A stretch of 17,599 nt of DNA from JBLMZW01 sp050259035 (lineage in GTDB: Bacteria > Bacillota > Syntrophomonadia > Syntrophomonadales > DTU052), in the NCBI GenBank assembly GCA_050259035.1, contig JBLMZW010000217.1, positions 1-17,599 of the forward strand, given 5' to 3'. Below are positions 1 to 7,641 of the stretch, piece after piece (the stretch's first letter is position 1; every line of letters begins with the position of its first letter). Under the pieces are notes generated by a model. That model was not told the origin of the DNA. It did not search any database and saw nothing but the letters and a program-made list of their open reading frames with translations. The translations under genes and the position numbers were made by a program.

Positions 1-499
1 CCCAGACCGGTTCATAAGCAATAACCAGATCAGGTGTAAAGGGTATATCTTTTAAGCCAGCTTCCAGCTGCCGGCCTACTATTTTAGTTGCCTGTCCATT
101 ATTTCTTTCCTCCAGGGTTTCGCCAACGCAAAGGACAGGCTTTAAACCCCCGGATATAGCCGCCTTGATTTTCAGGCAGATGGTGTCATCATTCTCTTTT
201 AATATCTGGCGTCTTTCTGAATGACCAACAAGTACATATTCGCATCCTAGGTCTACCAGCATGGGTGCAGATATTTCGCCAGTAAAGGCCCCATTCATCT
301 CCCAGAAGAGGTTCTGTGCCCCGAATTTGATTCCGGTTTTTTGCAGCACATGGAGACAAGTATAAGGTACCAGAAGCAGTACCTCTGCCTCAGGATTCAG
401 AGAAAGGCCTTTCCAGGTCTCTATGTATGACCAGGCCTCTGCTGTTGTCTTGTGCATTTTCCAGTTGCCCGCTATCAGCGGCTGACGCAAAATTTTCAT
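1..499 (-). CDS. tpiA: Triosephosphate isomerase, N-terminal two thirds (cut by window edge)
   Basis: Interconverts dihydroxyacetone phosphate and glyceraldehyde-3-phosphate in cytoplasmic glycolysis. About 166 residues are visible of the usual ~250; the C-terminal part lies beyond base 1. The protein starts MKILRQPLIAGNWKMHK, giving the substrate-binding Asn12 and Lys14. The catalytic histidine motif (LVGHSERRQ) follows, and the catalytic glutamate motif (AYEPVW) lies at the very edge, so all catalytic residues are seen. The ATG at 499 overlaps the TGA of pgk as ATGA, the usual sign of translational coupling, and it is the last visible gene of the cggR-gap-pgk-tpiA operon. The phosphoglycerate mutase and enolase genes often come next in Clostridia, but that is outside the window. 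Identity is certain; only the end is missing. Confidence 0.97.
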   Translation of the reverse strand, partial: MKILRQPLIAGNWKMHKTTAEAWSYIETWKGLSLNPEAEVLLLVPYTCLHVLQKTGIKFGAQNLFWEMNGAFTGEISAPMLVDLGCEYVLVGHSERRQILKENDDTICLKIKAAISGGLKPVLCVGETLEERNNGQATKIVGRQLEAGLKDIPFTPDLVIAYEPVW

Positions 500-1686
500 C
501 CTACCTTTTTCTTTAAGTAACACCCCGCTACCCCCGGAAGTTCTCGTCCTTCCAGGAATTCCAGAGTAGCTCCCCCTCCGGTTGAAATGTGGGTTATTTT
601 ATCCTGCACCCCTACATGAAATACCGCTGCCAGAGAATCCCCGCCGCCTACAACACTGACGGCATGGGTCTCAGCTACAGCTCGGGCTATCTCCTCGGTG
701 CCCAGACTAAACTGTCTTACTTCATAGACTCCCATGGGACCGTTCCAGAATATTGTAGCCGCTTGCTTTATGCAGTTGCAATAACTTTGCACGGTTTGAG
801 GTCCAATATCAACAATCATCCATTCCGGAGGTACTGCCTCAACCGGAACCGTTTTGCTCTCGGCTTCGTCAGATATCTTCTCAGTAATCACGACATCGAT
901 CGGAAGGAATATCTTAATACCCGCTTCCCCAGCCTTCTTAATCAGGTGCCGGGCTGTATCAAGTAAGGAATCCTCGCACAGTGATTTACCGATATCTAAC
1001 CCACTGGCTTTGAGGAAAGTATTTGCCATTCCTCCACCAATTATAATAGCATCCATTTTAACCAGCAAGTTCTCTAATAAACTCAATTTGTCACTTACTT
1101 TAGCTCCACCAACGATAGCCACCCGTGGCTTTTCCGCTCCTTCCAGAACTTTTTGCAGCATGGAAACTTCCTTTTCTAAAAGGAACCCGGGATAGGCTGG
1201 CAGTATCGCAGCTACACCCGCAGTAGAAGCATGGGCCCGGTGAGCAGTTCCAAAAGCATCGTTAACATATATATCAGCCGACTCGGCCAGGCTTCGGCAG
1301 AATTCAGGGTTGTTTTTCTCTTCTTCAGGGTGGAATCTCACGTTTTCAAGCATTACAACATCTCCTGGCTGCATGGCATCAACTATTTTTTGAACCTCGG
1401 GGCCTACGCAATCAGGAGCTTTAACCACTTTCCGCTTCAACAGGAGTCCCAGGTATTCGGCCAATTTATCCATACGATAACGTTCGACCGTCTCCCCTTT
1501 GGGCCTTCCCAGATGGCTGGCGACGATTACTTTCGCACCCTGGTCTATAAGGTACTGAATGGTTGGAATCGACGCCCGGATGCGAGTGTCGTCGATAATG
1601 TCACCCCGTTTATCTATCGGAACATTAAAATCTACTCGAACCAGCACCCGTTTGTTTTTAACATCTACATCTCGTAAGCTTTCCAT
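496..1686 (-). CDS. pgk: Phosphoglycerate kinase
   Basis: Transfers phosphate from 1,3-bisphosphoglycerate to ADP, the first ATP-yielding step of lower glycolysis. The product is 396 residues, the normal size for bacterial monofunctional PGK. Visible signatures are RVDFNVP (residues 17-23), SHLGRPKG (~57-64), the nucleotide-site FWNGPMGV and GGGDSLAAV motifs, and STGGGA near the C-terminus. The frame is open 31 codons further upstream, to 1779, but that extension lies within gap coding sequence. The ATG at 1686 has GGAGGTG seven to eight bases before it and gives the standard family N-terminus, so I start there. The gap to the gap stop codon is 13 bases. Its own TGA overlaps the tpiA ATG. Control is presumably through the cggR promoter, since no promoter is seen between the genes. 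Confidence 0.97.
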   Translation of the reverse strand: MESLRDVDVKNKRVLVRVDFNVPIDKRGDIIDDTRIRASIPTIQYLIDQGAKVIVASHLGRPKGETVERYRMDKLAEYLGLLLKRKVVKAPDCVGPEVQKIVDAMQPGDVVMLENVRFHPEEEKNNPEFCRSLAESADIYVNDAFGTAHRAHASTAGVAAILPAYPGFLLEKEVSMLQKVLEGAEKPRVAIVGGAKVSDKLSLLENLLVKMDAIIIGGGMANTFLKASGLDIGKSLCEDSLLDTARHLIKKAGEAGIKIFLPIDVVITEKISDEAESKTVPVEAVPPEWMIVDIGPQTVQSYCNCIKQAATIFWNGPMGVYEVRQFSLGTEEIARAVAETHAVSVVGGGDSLAAVFHVGVQDKITHISTGGGATLEFLEGRELPGVAGCYLKKKVG

Positions 1687-1699
1687 CTCAGCACCTCCA

Positions 1700-2710
1700 T
1701 TAAAGACCGCAAGAAGCCATATAACATATAGCATCAACAACCCGATTGGAGTATCCCCACTCGTTATCGTACCAGGCAATGACCTTGGCCATATTACCGG
1801 CTACCATGGTTGATAAGGCATCCACAATCGCTGAATGTGGATTGCCGTTGAAATCCCGGCTGACCAGTGGCAGTTCACAATACTCGATAATTCCTTGCAT
1901 CCTTCCTTCACTGGCCTGGCGCAAGGACTGATTTATCTCTTCAACACTTGCAGTTTTACTAAGGTCAACAACCAAATCAACCAGGGAAACATTTGGAGTT
2001 GGAACTCGAATAGATGTCCCGTTAAGCTTGCCGTCCAATTCCGGAATAACCAGCCCGATAGCTTTGGCCGCTCCAGTAGTGGTTGGAACTATCGACATTG
2101 CTCCCGCACGCGCTCGTCTCAGGTCTTTATGTTCAAGGTCAAGTATACGCTGGTCATTGGTATAGGAATGAATGGTCGTCATAAGTCCTTTTTCTATCCC
2201 GAAGTCATCATTTAGAACCCGGGCTATCGGTGCCAAGCAGTTGGTGGTACAGGAAGCATTAGATACTACCTGGTGCCGGGCCGGGTCATAATTCCGGTTA
2301 TTGACACCCATTACCATGGTAAAATCCATTTCGCTTCCCGGAGCAGTGACCATTACCTTGCGGACATTACCTCTTAAATGCTTGCTTGCACTGCTGCGTT
2401 TGTTAAAACGTCCGGTGGCCTCGATGACCACATCAACCCCCTGATCGTCCCAGGGAATCTTTTGCGGATCAATTTCAGAATACAAGTGTATTTTAGTAGA
2501 ACCGATTTCGAGGCAGCCATCTTTTCCGGCAACCGGCTGTTGCCAGATCCCATGCACCGAATCATATTTAAAAAGATGGGCACAAGTATCTGGGTCACCT
2601 ATATCGTTTACTGCTACGACTTGAAGATCTTCCCGGGCAAGAGCTACTCGGGTAACCAACCTTCCAATTCTGCCAAAACCGTTAATACCTACTCTAACCG
2701 TTCTCAACAC
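1700..2710 (-). CDS. gap: Glyceraldehyde-3-phosphate dehydrogenase, phosphorylating, NAD-type
   Basis: Oxidises glyceraldehyde-3-phosphate to 1,3-bisphosphoglycerate with phosphate and NAD. The product is 336 residues. The Rossmann motif GINGFGRIG begins near residue 8, the active-site SNASCTTNC places the nucleophile at Cys154, and the general base is His181 in TTIHSYTND. Asp36, at the end of the second strand (VAVND), is typical of NAD-dependent glycolytic enzymes rather than NADP-dependent gluconeogenic GapB; this cofactor call is inference from the motif. The first codon is either GTG at 2710 or TTG at 2707; both overlap the cggR stop codon, and GGAGAGAGGG just upstream could serve either. 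There is no intergenic spacer with cggR, unlike the Bacillus arrangement. No truncation or missing residues are seen. Confidence 0.97.
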   Translation of the reverse strand: MLRTVRVGINGFGRIGRLVTRVALAREDLQVVAVNDIGDPDTCAHLFKYDSVHGIWQQPVAGKDGCLEIGSTKIHLYSEIDPQKIPWDDQGVDVVIEATGRFNKRSSASKHLRGNVRKVMVTAPGSEMDFTMVMGVNNRNYDPARHQVVSNASCTTNCLAPIARVLNDDFGIEKGLMTTIHSYTNDQRILDLEHKDLRRARAGAMSIVPTTTGAAKAIGLVIPELDGKLNGTSIRVPTPNVSLVDLVVDLSKTASVEEINQSLRQASEGRMQGIIEYCELPLVSRDFNGNPHSAIVDALSTMVAGNMAKVIAWYDNEWGYSNRVVDAICYMASCGL

Positions 2711-3765
2711 CCTCTCTCCAAAATAGCCCTGGCTGCTCCCTCATCCGTAACCAATATCCCGCCGGGATGGCTAGAAAGAACCGATTCTATGGCACGAGCT
2801 TTATTGCTCCCTCCTGCCACTGCTACCACCCGGGGTATACTCCGTAAATCCTCGAATTCCAGACCAATTCCGGGCAAACAATATACTATCTCTCCCATTT
2901 GATTGAAATAATAACGGAATGCCTCTCCGACCGCCTTCTTTCCTTCCATTATCATCAAGGCTTCATCCGGCAGCCCACGCCGGCAAGCCATTTCCTTGGC
3001 AGATCCTATACCATGAACCAGGATGTCACATTTCTTCAATTGATCCAGAATCTCCGCGACTCCCGGATTGCCTATCAATAACTGAATGGTTTCTTCATTT
3101 AAACTGTCAGCAATGTGAAGCAGACGATAGTTAGCCCCAATTGCCTTGGCGATACGGGCGGCGATAACATTGGCCTGCTCTTCCATTTCCTCACCCAGTC
3201 CGCCACGGGCGGGCAAAACTAAAACCCCTTCGCCAAATGGCTCGGGGGTCATGGCGCAAGCCATTTCCGCCAGGGTGGTGCCTCCAGTTACCGCGAGTGT
3301 ACACCCGGGGAACAGAAGACTTCTAACCAATCTGGCAGCGGTACGGCCTAAATCTTTTTTCGTATAAATATCTGTATAACTATCTCCCGGCACCAAATGA
3401 ACATTCTCCAGATGAAAACGCTGGCGCAGGTTTTCGGCGAGACTGCCCAGTCCCTCCACGTAGGGAATGACCTGGCCAATTTCTTCTAGCAGTTCAACTC
3501 CGTATCCGGTTAAGATAATGCCGGCAGGGGTAATATCGACGATACCTTTTTCCTTAAGCAGTTCAATTTCGGCTCGAGCTGTTCTTTCCGAACATTTTAC
3601 TCGGGAAGCGATTTGCCTGCGACCAATAGGCTGGTTATAAAGAATCTCTTTTAGAACCCGGTACCGGATTCTAACCACATCCAACGCCTCTGGAGCCAGT
3701 CGTTCCAGACCTAACAAGAGACCTTGAACATCATTTATAGGGACAGTTTTGTCTCTCATGGCCAT
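2704..3765 (-). CDS. cggR: Central glycolytic genes regulator, SorC-family repressor
   Basis: Transcriptional repressor of the glycolytic operon it heads; in Bacillus the homologue is released by fructose-1,6-bisphosphate. The product is 353 residues. An N-terminal winged helix-turn-helix spans about residues 34-90, with recognition-helix sequence around SERTARAEIELLKEKG. A SorC/DeoR-type sugar-phosphate binding domain fills the rest (motifs GGTTLAEMA, LPARGGLGEEM, HGIGSAKEMA, AVAGGSNKARAI). The open frame runs to 3807, but AGGTGG seven bases before the ATG at 3765 and the family N-terminus favour 3765. It overlaps gap by 4-7 bases. An extended -10 promoter at 3819-3827 and an operator-like tandem repeat at 3742-3774 suggest autoregulation. 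Effector identity is inferred from family. Confidence 0.93.
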   Translation of the reverse strand: MAMRDKTVPINDVQGLLLGLERLAPEALDVVRIRYRVLKEILYNQPIGRRQIASRVKCSERTARAEIELLKEKGIVDITPAGIILTGYGVELLEEIGQVIPYVEGLGSLAENLRQRFHLENVHLVPGDSYTDIYTKKDLGRTAARLVRSLLFPGCTLAVTGGTTLAEMACAMTPEPFGEGVLVLPARGGLGEEMEEQANVIAARIAKAIGANYRLLHIADSLNEETIQLLIGNPGVAEILDQLKKCDILVHGIGSAKEMACRRGLPDEALMIMEGKKAVGEAFRYYFNQMGEIVYCLPGIGLEFEDLRSIPRVVAVAGGSNKARAIESVLSSHPGGILVTDEGAARAILERGC

Positions 3766-3774
3766 TTTTGTCCC
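3742..3774 (-). promoter_or_regulatory. Candidate CggR operator: 14-bp imperfect tandem repeat across the cggR start codon
   Basis: On the minus strand GGGACAAAAATGGC (3774-3761) and GAGACAAAACTGTC (3755-3742) match at 11 of 14 positions with a 19-base period. This resembles the published Bacillus CggR operator, two tandem GGGAC-N6-TGTC half-sites about 20 bases apart. The repeat lies downstream of the predicted transcription start and covers the end of the ribosome binding site and the first codons, a position that would suit a polymerase roadblock or a translation block. The second copy is also coding, so chance similarity is possible. Confidence 0.45.
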
Positions 3775-3818
3775 ACCTCGCTTAAAAAAGCACGTAAAAT
3801 GACACACATATCAAATAT

Positions 3819-3827
3819 ATTATATCA
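3819..3827 (-). promoter_or_regulatory. Extended -10 promoter of the cggR glycolytic operon
   Basis: The minus strand reads TGATATAAT, a perfect extended -10 (TGN-TATAAT), about 54 bases before the cggR ATG. There is no good -35 at 17 bases, which extended -10 promoters tolerate. The inverted repeat ATCAT-taatt-ATGAT at 3824-3838 overlaps its upstream edge. The predicted start is near 3812, giving a leader of roughly 47 bases. The rest of the spacer (3828-3958) is AT-rich and shows no gene, and I see no convincing terminator for rpoN. Confidence 0.6.
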
Positions 3828-3958
3828 TAATTAATGATCTGTGCAGCTATTTGTTAATCAAATTTCATCTCTTGAACCAGAACTATGTCCTCATAGCTGG
3901 CGATATCTTCAAAAAACGATTGATTTGATTTTTAAACGTAATTATATTTTTATTAATG

Positions 3959-5344
3959 TTAATACCTCTTCCGCTGGGAAGTAGAGGCAATTCCTAATTC
4001 AGTGCGGTATTTTGCAACAGTGCGGCGGGATATCTGAACTCCGTTACCTTGAAGCATTTCTGATATGTGTTGATCACTTAAAGGATTAAGCGCATCTTCA
4101 CTGCCTATTATCTCTTTAATAGTAAGTTTAATGCTGCGGGAAGAGAAACGTTCGTTGCTTACTGCCGATTCCACTCCGCTGCAGAAGAAATACTTCATTT
4201 CAAATACCCCTTGCGGTGTCTGAATGTATTTATTGGACGTGGCCCGGCTGATAGTTGATTCGTGCATACCTACCATCTCGGCAACCTGTTTCAGGTTCAG
4301 AGGTCTTAGATATTTTACTCCCTTATCCAGAAAATCACTTTGAATATCAATGATACACATTGCAACCCGCTGCAATGTCATGCGACGGTGTTCAATGCTT
4401 TTAACCAGCCATACCGCTGAATTTAATTTATCCTCCAGGTACTTGCGAACTTCCTTGCTAAACATACCTGGTTTCTTGATCATATCGCGATAGAACTGGC
4501 TTATTAACAGTCGAGGAGAGTCCCCGTCATTGACCATAACGATATATTCGCCATTTATTTTTTCCACAGTCACATCTGGAACAAGATAGCGTACATCCCC
4601 CGCGCTTCCGTATTGTCTTCCCGGTTTGGGGTCAAGGGTTCTAATAATATCCGCAATTTCTTGAATGTCTACGACCGTTGTTTCTAATGTAGCTGCTATT
4701 TTCGCTAGCTTCCCCCGGGCCAAATCTTCCAGGTGGTGACATACGACTTTCTCAATCAGGGTATTAAGCTTTCCTTCCTGGCGCAACTGAATTAACAGAC
4801 ATTCCGTAAGATCACGTGCCCCTACACCGTAGGGTTCAAATGTTTGAATCAACTGTAATACCTTTAAAACAGCATCTTCGTTAACTCCTAAAACTTCTGC
4901 TGCTTCAACTATACTGATGGTAAGGTACCCATTGTCGTCAATGGAGCCGATAAGGAATCTCCCGATATTAAGATCTTCTTCCTTTTCGAGACTGATATCC
5001 AATTGAAAAAGGAGGTGTTCATGCAGAGTAGGAGCGACCGCCAGATAATTCTCGTAGGTCTGTTGTTCCTTATTCTCCCGGTTAATGTACCCAATATCGC
5101 TGCGATCCAAAAAATATTCAGTCCATTCCGGTTCCGGTCCTTCCTCTTCGGAGCTATCCTTTTCCGCCGCAAGGTTTTCTGACTCTTCCTTAATTTCCAG
5201 AATCGGGTTTTGCTCCATTTCTTCCTGTAGATACTCCCCAAGTTCCAATGACGACATCTGAAGTATAGCAATAGCCTGCCTTAGCTCAGGTGTCATAAGC
5301 AGTTTTTGTTGTTGTTCTAAATTTAACTCATGAACAAGCCGCAC
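3959..5344 (-). CDS. rpoN: RNA polymerase sigma-54 factor
   Basis: Directs RNA polymerase to -24/-12 promoters that need an AAA+ enhancer-binding activator. The product is 461 residues. Region I is the glutamine-rich N-terminus (about residues 1-50, with EQQQKLLMTPELRQAI). An acidic Region II follows (~55-80), then the core-binding domain. A helix-turn-helix around LKQVAEMVGMHESTISRA precedes the C-terminal RpoN box SRRTVAKYRT (~439-448) that contacts the -24 element. The start is GTG at 5344, preceded by AGGGGG, and gives the standard family N-terminus. It sits between whiA (92 bases upstream) and cggR (193 bases downstream), an arrangement I recall from other Clostridia. No enhancer-binding protein is encoded in the window, so its targets are not local on this evidence. 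Confidence 0.96.
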   Translation of the reverse strand: MRLVHELNLEQQQKLLMTPELRQAIAILQMSSLELGEYLQEEMEQNPILEIKEESENLAAEKDSSEEEGPEPEWTEYFLDRSDIGYINRENKEQQTYENYLAVAPTLHEHLLFQLDISLEKEEDLNIGRFLIGSIDDNGYLTISIVEAAEVLGVNEDAVLKVLQLIQTFEPYGVGARDLTECLLIQLRQEGKLNTLIEKVVCHHLEDLARGKLAKIAATLETTVVDIQEIADIIRTLDPKPGRQYGSAGDVRYLVPDVTVEKINGEYIVMVNDGDSPRLLISQFYRDMIKKPGMFSKEVRKYLEDKLNSAVWLVKSIEHRRMTLQRVAMCIIDIQSDFLDKGVKYLRPLNLKQVAEMVGMHESTISRATSNKYIQTPQGVFEMKYFFCSGVESAVSNERFSSRSIKLTIKEIIGSEDALNPLSDQHISEMLQGNGVQISRRTVAKYRTELGIASTSQRKRY

Positions 5345-5437
5345 CTTCCCTAACCCCCTCTGACCAATATTTCTACATATATGCGGCCTTTCCTTCTAGT
5401 ATTCGACTTAATACGACGAGAAAACATTGCCAATATT

Positions 5438-6400
5438 TTATTTAGTCGATATTTTGCAATAATTGTCAGTCAGTTTTTCCAGGCCTCTCATCCGATAAGC
5501 CACTGCAGATTTGCTTAAGGGTGGATCCATTAGTTCCCCTAATTCTTTTAAACTGCGATCGGGATATTCCAATCTTAAAATCGCTAAATCCCTAAATTTT
5601 TCCGGAATACCCTCAAAACCTACCCGGTTAACCATCAGATTAATTAAGCCTACCTGTCGCATTGAGGCTTCAACTGTTTTTTCCAGGTTGGCAGTTTCGC
5701 AGTTCACCGTGCGGTTAACCTGATTTTTCACGGATTTAATTACTCGAACATTTTCAAACTCCAGCAGAGCATTAGCTGCTCCTGTCATCCGCAGAAAATC
5801 AACAATCTGCTCCGATTCTTTCAAGTATAATACTTCTGTTCCCTTTCTGTGGGTTGAATGAAAATTAATACCCAACCCCTGAGCCATTTTTACTACCGCA
5901 CCGCTAACCTCGTCACCCGGAAAGACGATTTCCATGTGATAAGAACTCTCCGGTTTGTTTATAGATCCTCTTGCCAAAAAAGTCCCTCTCAAATAAGCCC
6001 TTTTACAGCAGCGGTTTTTTACCAGTTGACTGTTAATGCCAAATAGAAGATGGTTTTCCTCATCCATCATTCCCAATTGCCGCAATACCTCAAGATGCTG
6101 TCGATCCAGGTGAGCATTTACCTGATAGATTTTGCTGGTGTTAAACCTTTTTTTGCTTTCCATAATTACAGTTACAGGCATCTCGAATAGACTCTTAAAA
6201 AGCTTAAAACATTTACGGGCCACACTGGCATTTTCAGTTACTATGCTTATTCCCATGTTGTTCTTGCCCGCTAACTCCAGGCCTCCATTTAAGCGAACCA
6301 GGGCAGACAATTCAGCTGCCTGACAACACCTTTTTTCAGGCATGAGACGAGCCAATTCATTTCTGGTTTCACTCGAGAAAGTTCCTGCTACCCCACCCAC
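5438..6400 (-). CDS. whiA: WhiA-type DNA-binding cell-cycle/sporulation regulator
   Basis: WhiA proteins bind DNA; they are sporulation regulators in Streptomyces and affect cell division and chromosome segregation in Bacillus. The product is 320 residues, the usual size. The N-terminal FSSETRNELAR motif opens a LAGLIDADG-endonuclease-like fold (~1-200; here non-catalytic, by family knowledge), and a C-terminal helix-turn-helix (RSLKELGELMDPPLSKSAVAYRMRGLEKL, about 275-305) closes it. The GTG start at 6400 lies inside the last codons of yvcK (13-base overlap) with AAGGGG five bases upstream. No nearer ATG is available without losing the conserved N-terminus. It is the last gene of the overlapping operon; I see no strong terminator after it, so read-through into rpoN is plausible. 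Confidence 0.95.
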   Translation of the reverse strand: MGGVAGTFSSETRNELARLMPEKRCCQAAELSALVRLNGGLELAGKNNMGISIVTENASVARKCFKLFKSLFEMPVTVIMESKKRFNTSKIYQVNAHLDRQHLEVLRQLGMMDEENHLLFGINSQLVKNRCCKRAYLRGTFLARGSINKPESSYHMEIVFPGDEVSGAVVKMAQGLGINFHSTHRKGTEVLYLKESEQIVDFLRMTGAANALLEFENVRVIKSVKNQVNRTVNCETANLEKTVEASMRQVGLINLMVNRVGFEGIPEKFRDLAILRLEYPDRSLKELGELMDPPLSKSAVAYRMRGLEKLTDNYCKISTK

Positions 6401-7641
6401 ATCAACCCCTTACGGGAATAAATTGTCTTCATTATAGCGCGGGCCAGTTCAGCCGGTTCATGCCAGGCTACATCATCTTTCCCTAACAAGGGAGCGTAAA
6501 CTGGAGTTACTCCGGTAGATAGTATTTCTTTATGGTCCAGTTGGACTGGTTGGGCTCCGTCGGCCAGATACCTGCCCAGCCGGGCTTCGTCGATTACTTC
6601 GTTGTTGAGTATTACATAGTCTATAGTTCCTTCGCCCAGATAACCCAGGGTGGTTTTAATATGATCAGCAGCGGTGTAACATGTAGTTTCCCCGGGCTGG
6701 GTCATAATATTTACCGTAAAAATCCGGGTAGCTCTGGTCTCTCTTACCGCTTCGCCAATTTCTTTTACCAGAAGGTTAGCAATGATACTGGTATAAAGAC
6801 TGCCGGGGCCAATTATAACCGCATCGGCTTCCCGGATTGCCGCCACCGCTTCCGGCAAAGCCCGGCAATCGGAAGGGTTAAGTGAAAGCTTTTCTATTTT
6901 TCGCCCAGCTCTGGTAATAGCGGTTTCGCCTTTAACAATTGATCCGTCATCCATTATAGCTTCCAGGGTAACCTGCTCCAGGGTTGCCGGAAGAACCTGC
7001 CCCTGAACCGCCAGAACCTGGCTAACCTGTTTGATTGCTCCGACGAAATCTCCGGATATATCAGTAAGAGCGGTTAACAGGAGGTTGCCTAGATTGTGCC
7101 CCTGTACGCTGCCTTCTTTAAACCGGTGCTGAAAAACCTGATCCATCAGATTCTCAGTTTCAGCCAGGGCCACCAGGCAATTTCTAATATCACCCGGAGG
7201 CAATACCCCTAACTCGCCCCGCAGAATGCCTGAACTTCCCCCATCGTCGGTCACAGTCACAATAGCCGTCAACTTGCTGGTATACTGCTTTAATCCTTTT
7301 AGTAGTACCGATAAGCCCGTCCCCCCACCTATAACCACGATTCGGGGCCCGCGCTTTTTGGTAATGTCCTTTTGCAGAAAGTCGTAGACGTTTACCGGAG
7401 TGAAAGGAGATAAGGTCTCCATCATACCTTTAAGACCCCAGCGAAAGCCAAAGTAGGTTACTATAAACCCCAGACCAGCCAGGGCTACCCCATGCTCCCA
7501 TCGGAAGTTGGAAAGATCGATAAAATATCGATCCGCTATGCAAACCAGCCCCAGAAAAAATGCTGTTTGTCCCAGAGCCAGTAATCCAATCCATCTCCTG
7601 GTCCAGGTGAAATTAGTCATCCACCATAGCGGGTTTCTCAC
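6388..7641 (-). CDS. yvcK: YvcK/GlmR-family UDP-sugar-binding regulator with N-terminal membrane anchor
   Basis: CofD-like (UPF0052) protein. In Bacillus it is needed on gluconeogenic carbon sources, binds UDP-GlcNAc and stimulates GlmS to feed cell-wall synthesis. The product is 417 residues against about 320 for the soluble form. The extra ~98 residues hold two hydrophobic segments (about 17-37 and 50-66) with a short charged link, so the protein is predicted to be membrane-tethered with the catalytic-like domain following. The core begins at RIVVIGGGTGLSVLLKGLK (~100-118), then VTDDGGSSG (~130-138) and PPGDIRNCL, all family hallmarks. The GTG start at 7641 has GGGGAGAG before it and overlaps the rapZ stop as GTGA. 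A later ATG at 7620 would keep both hydrophobic segments. It overlaps whiA at its end. Confidence 0.94.
   Translation of the reverse strand: MRNPLWWMTNFTWTRRWIGLLALGQTAFFLGLVCIADRYFIDLSNFRWEHGVALAGLGFIVTYFGFRWGLKGMMETLSPFTPVNVYDFLQKDITKKRGPRIVVIGGGTGLSVLLKGLKQYTSKLTAIVTVTDDGGSSGILRGELGVLPPGDIRNCLVALAETENLMDQVFQHRFKEGSVQGHNLGNLLLTALTDISGDFVGAIKQVSQVLAVQGQVLPATLEQVTLEAIMDDGSIVKGETAITRAGRKIEKLSLNPSDCRALPEAVAAIREADAVIIGPGSLYTSIIANLLVKEIGEAVRETRATRIFTVNIMTQPGETTCYTAADHIKTTLGYLGEGTIDYVILNNEVIDEARLGRYLADGAQPVQLDHKEILSTGVTPVYAPLLGKDDVAWHEPAELARAIMKTIYSRKGLMWVG

Noticed and set aside
1687..1779. N-terminal extension of phosphoglycerate kinase by 31 residues
   Set aside because: The extension lies in gap coding sequence, lacks a ribosome site and is not part of the family; ATG 1686 has GGAGGTG.
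2792..2809. TGGCAC...TTGC resembling a sigma-54 promoter on the plus strand
   Set aside because: Spacing between the halves is three bases too long and it lies inside cggR on the antisense strand.
2378..2902. Long plus-strand open frame of 174 codons across gap and cggR
   Set aside because: It is antisense to two strongly conserved genes, has no ribosome site or recognisable protein features, and is expected from codon bias of the real strand.
5418..5433. Sigma-54 type -24/-12 promoter beginning TTGGCAATG between whiA and rpoN
   Set aside because: The -24 half is acceptable but the invariant GC of the -12 element is missing at the required distance.
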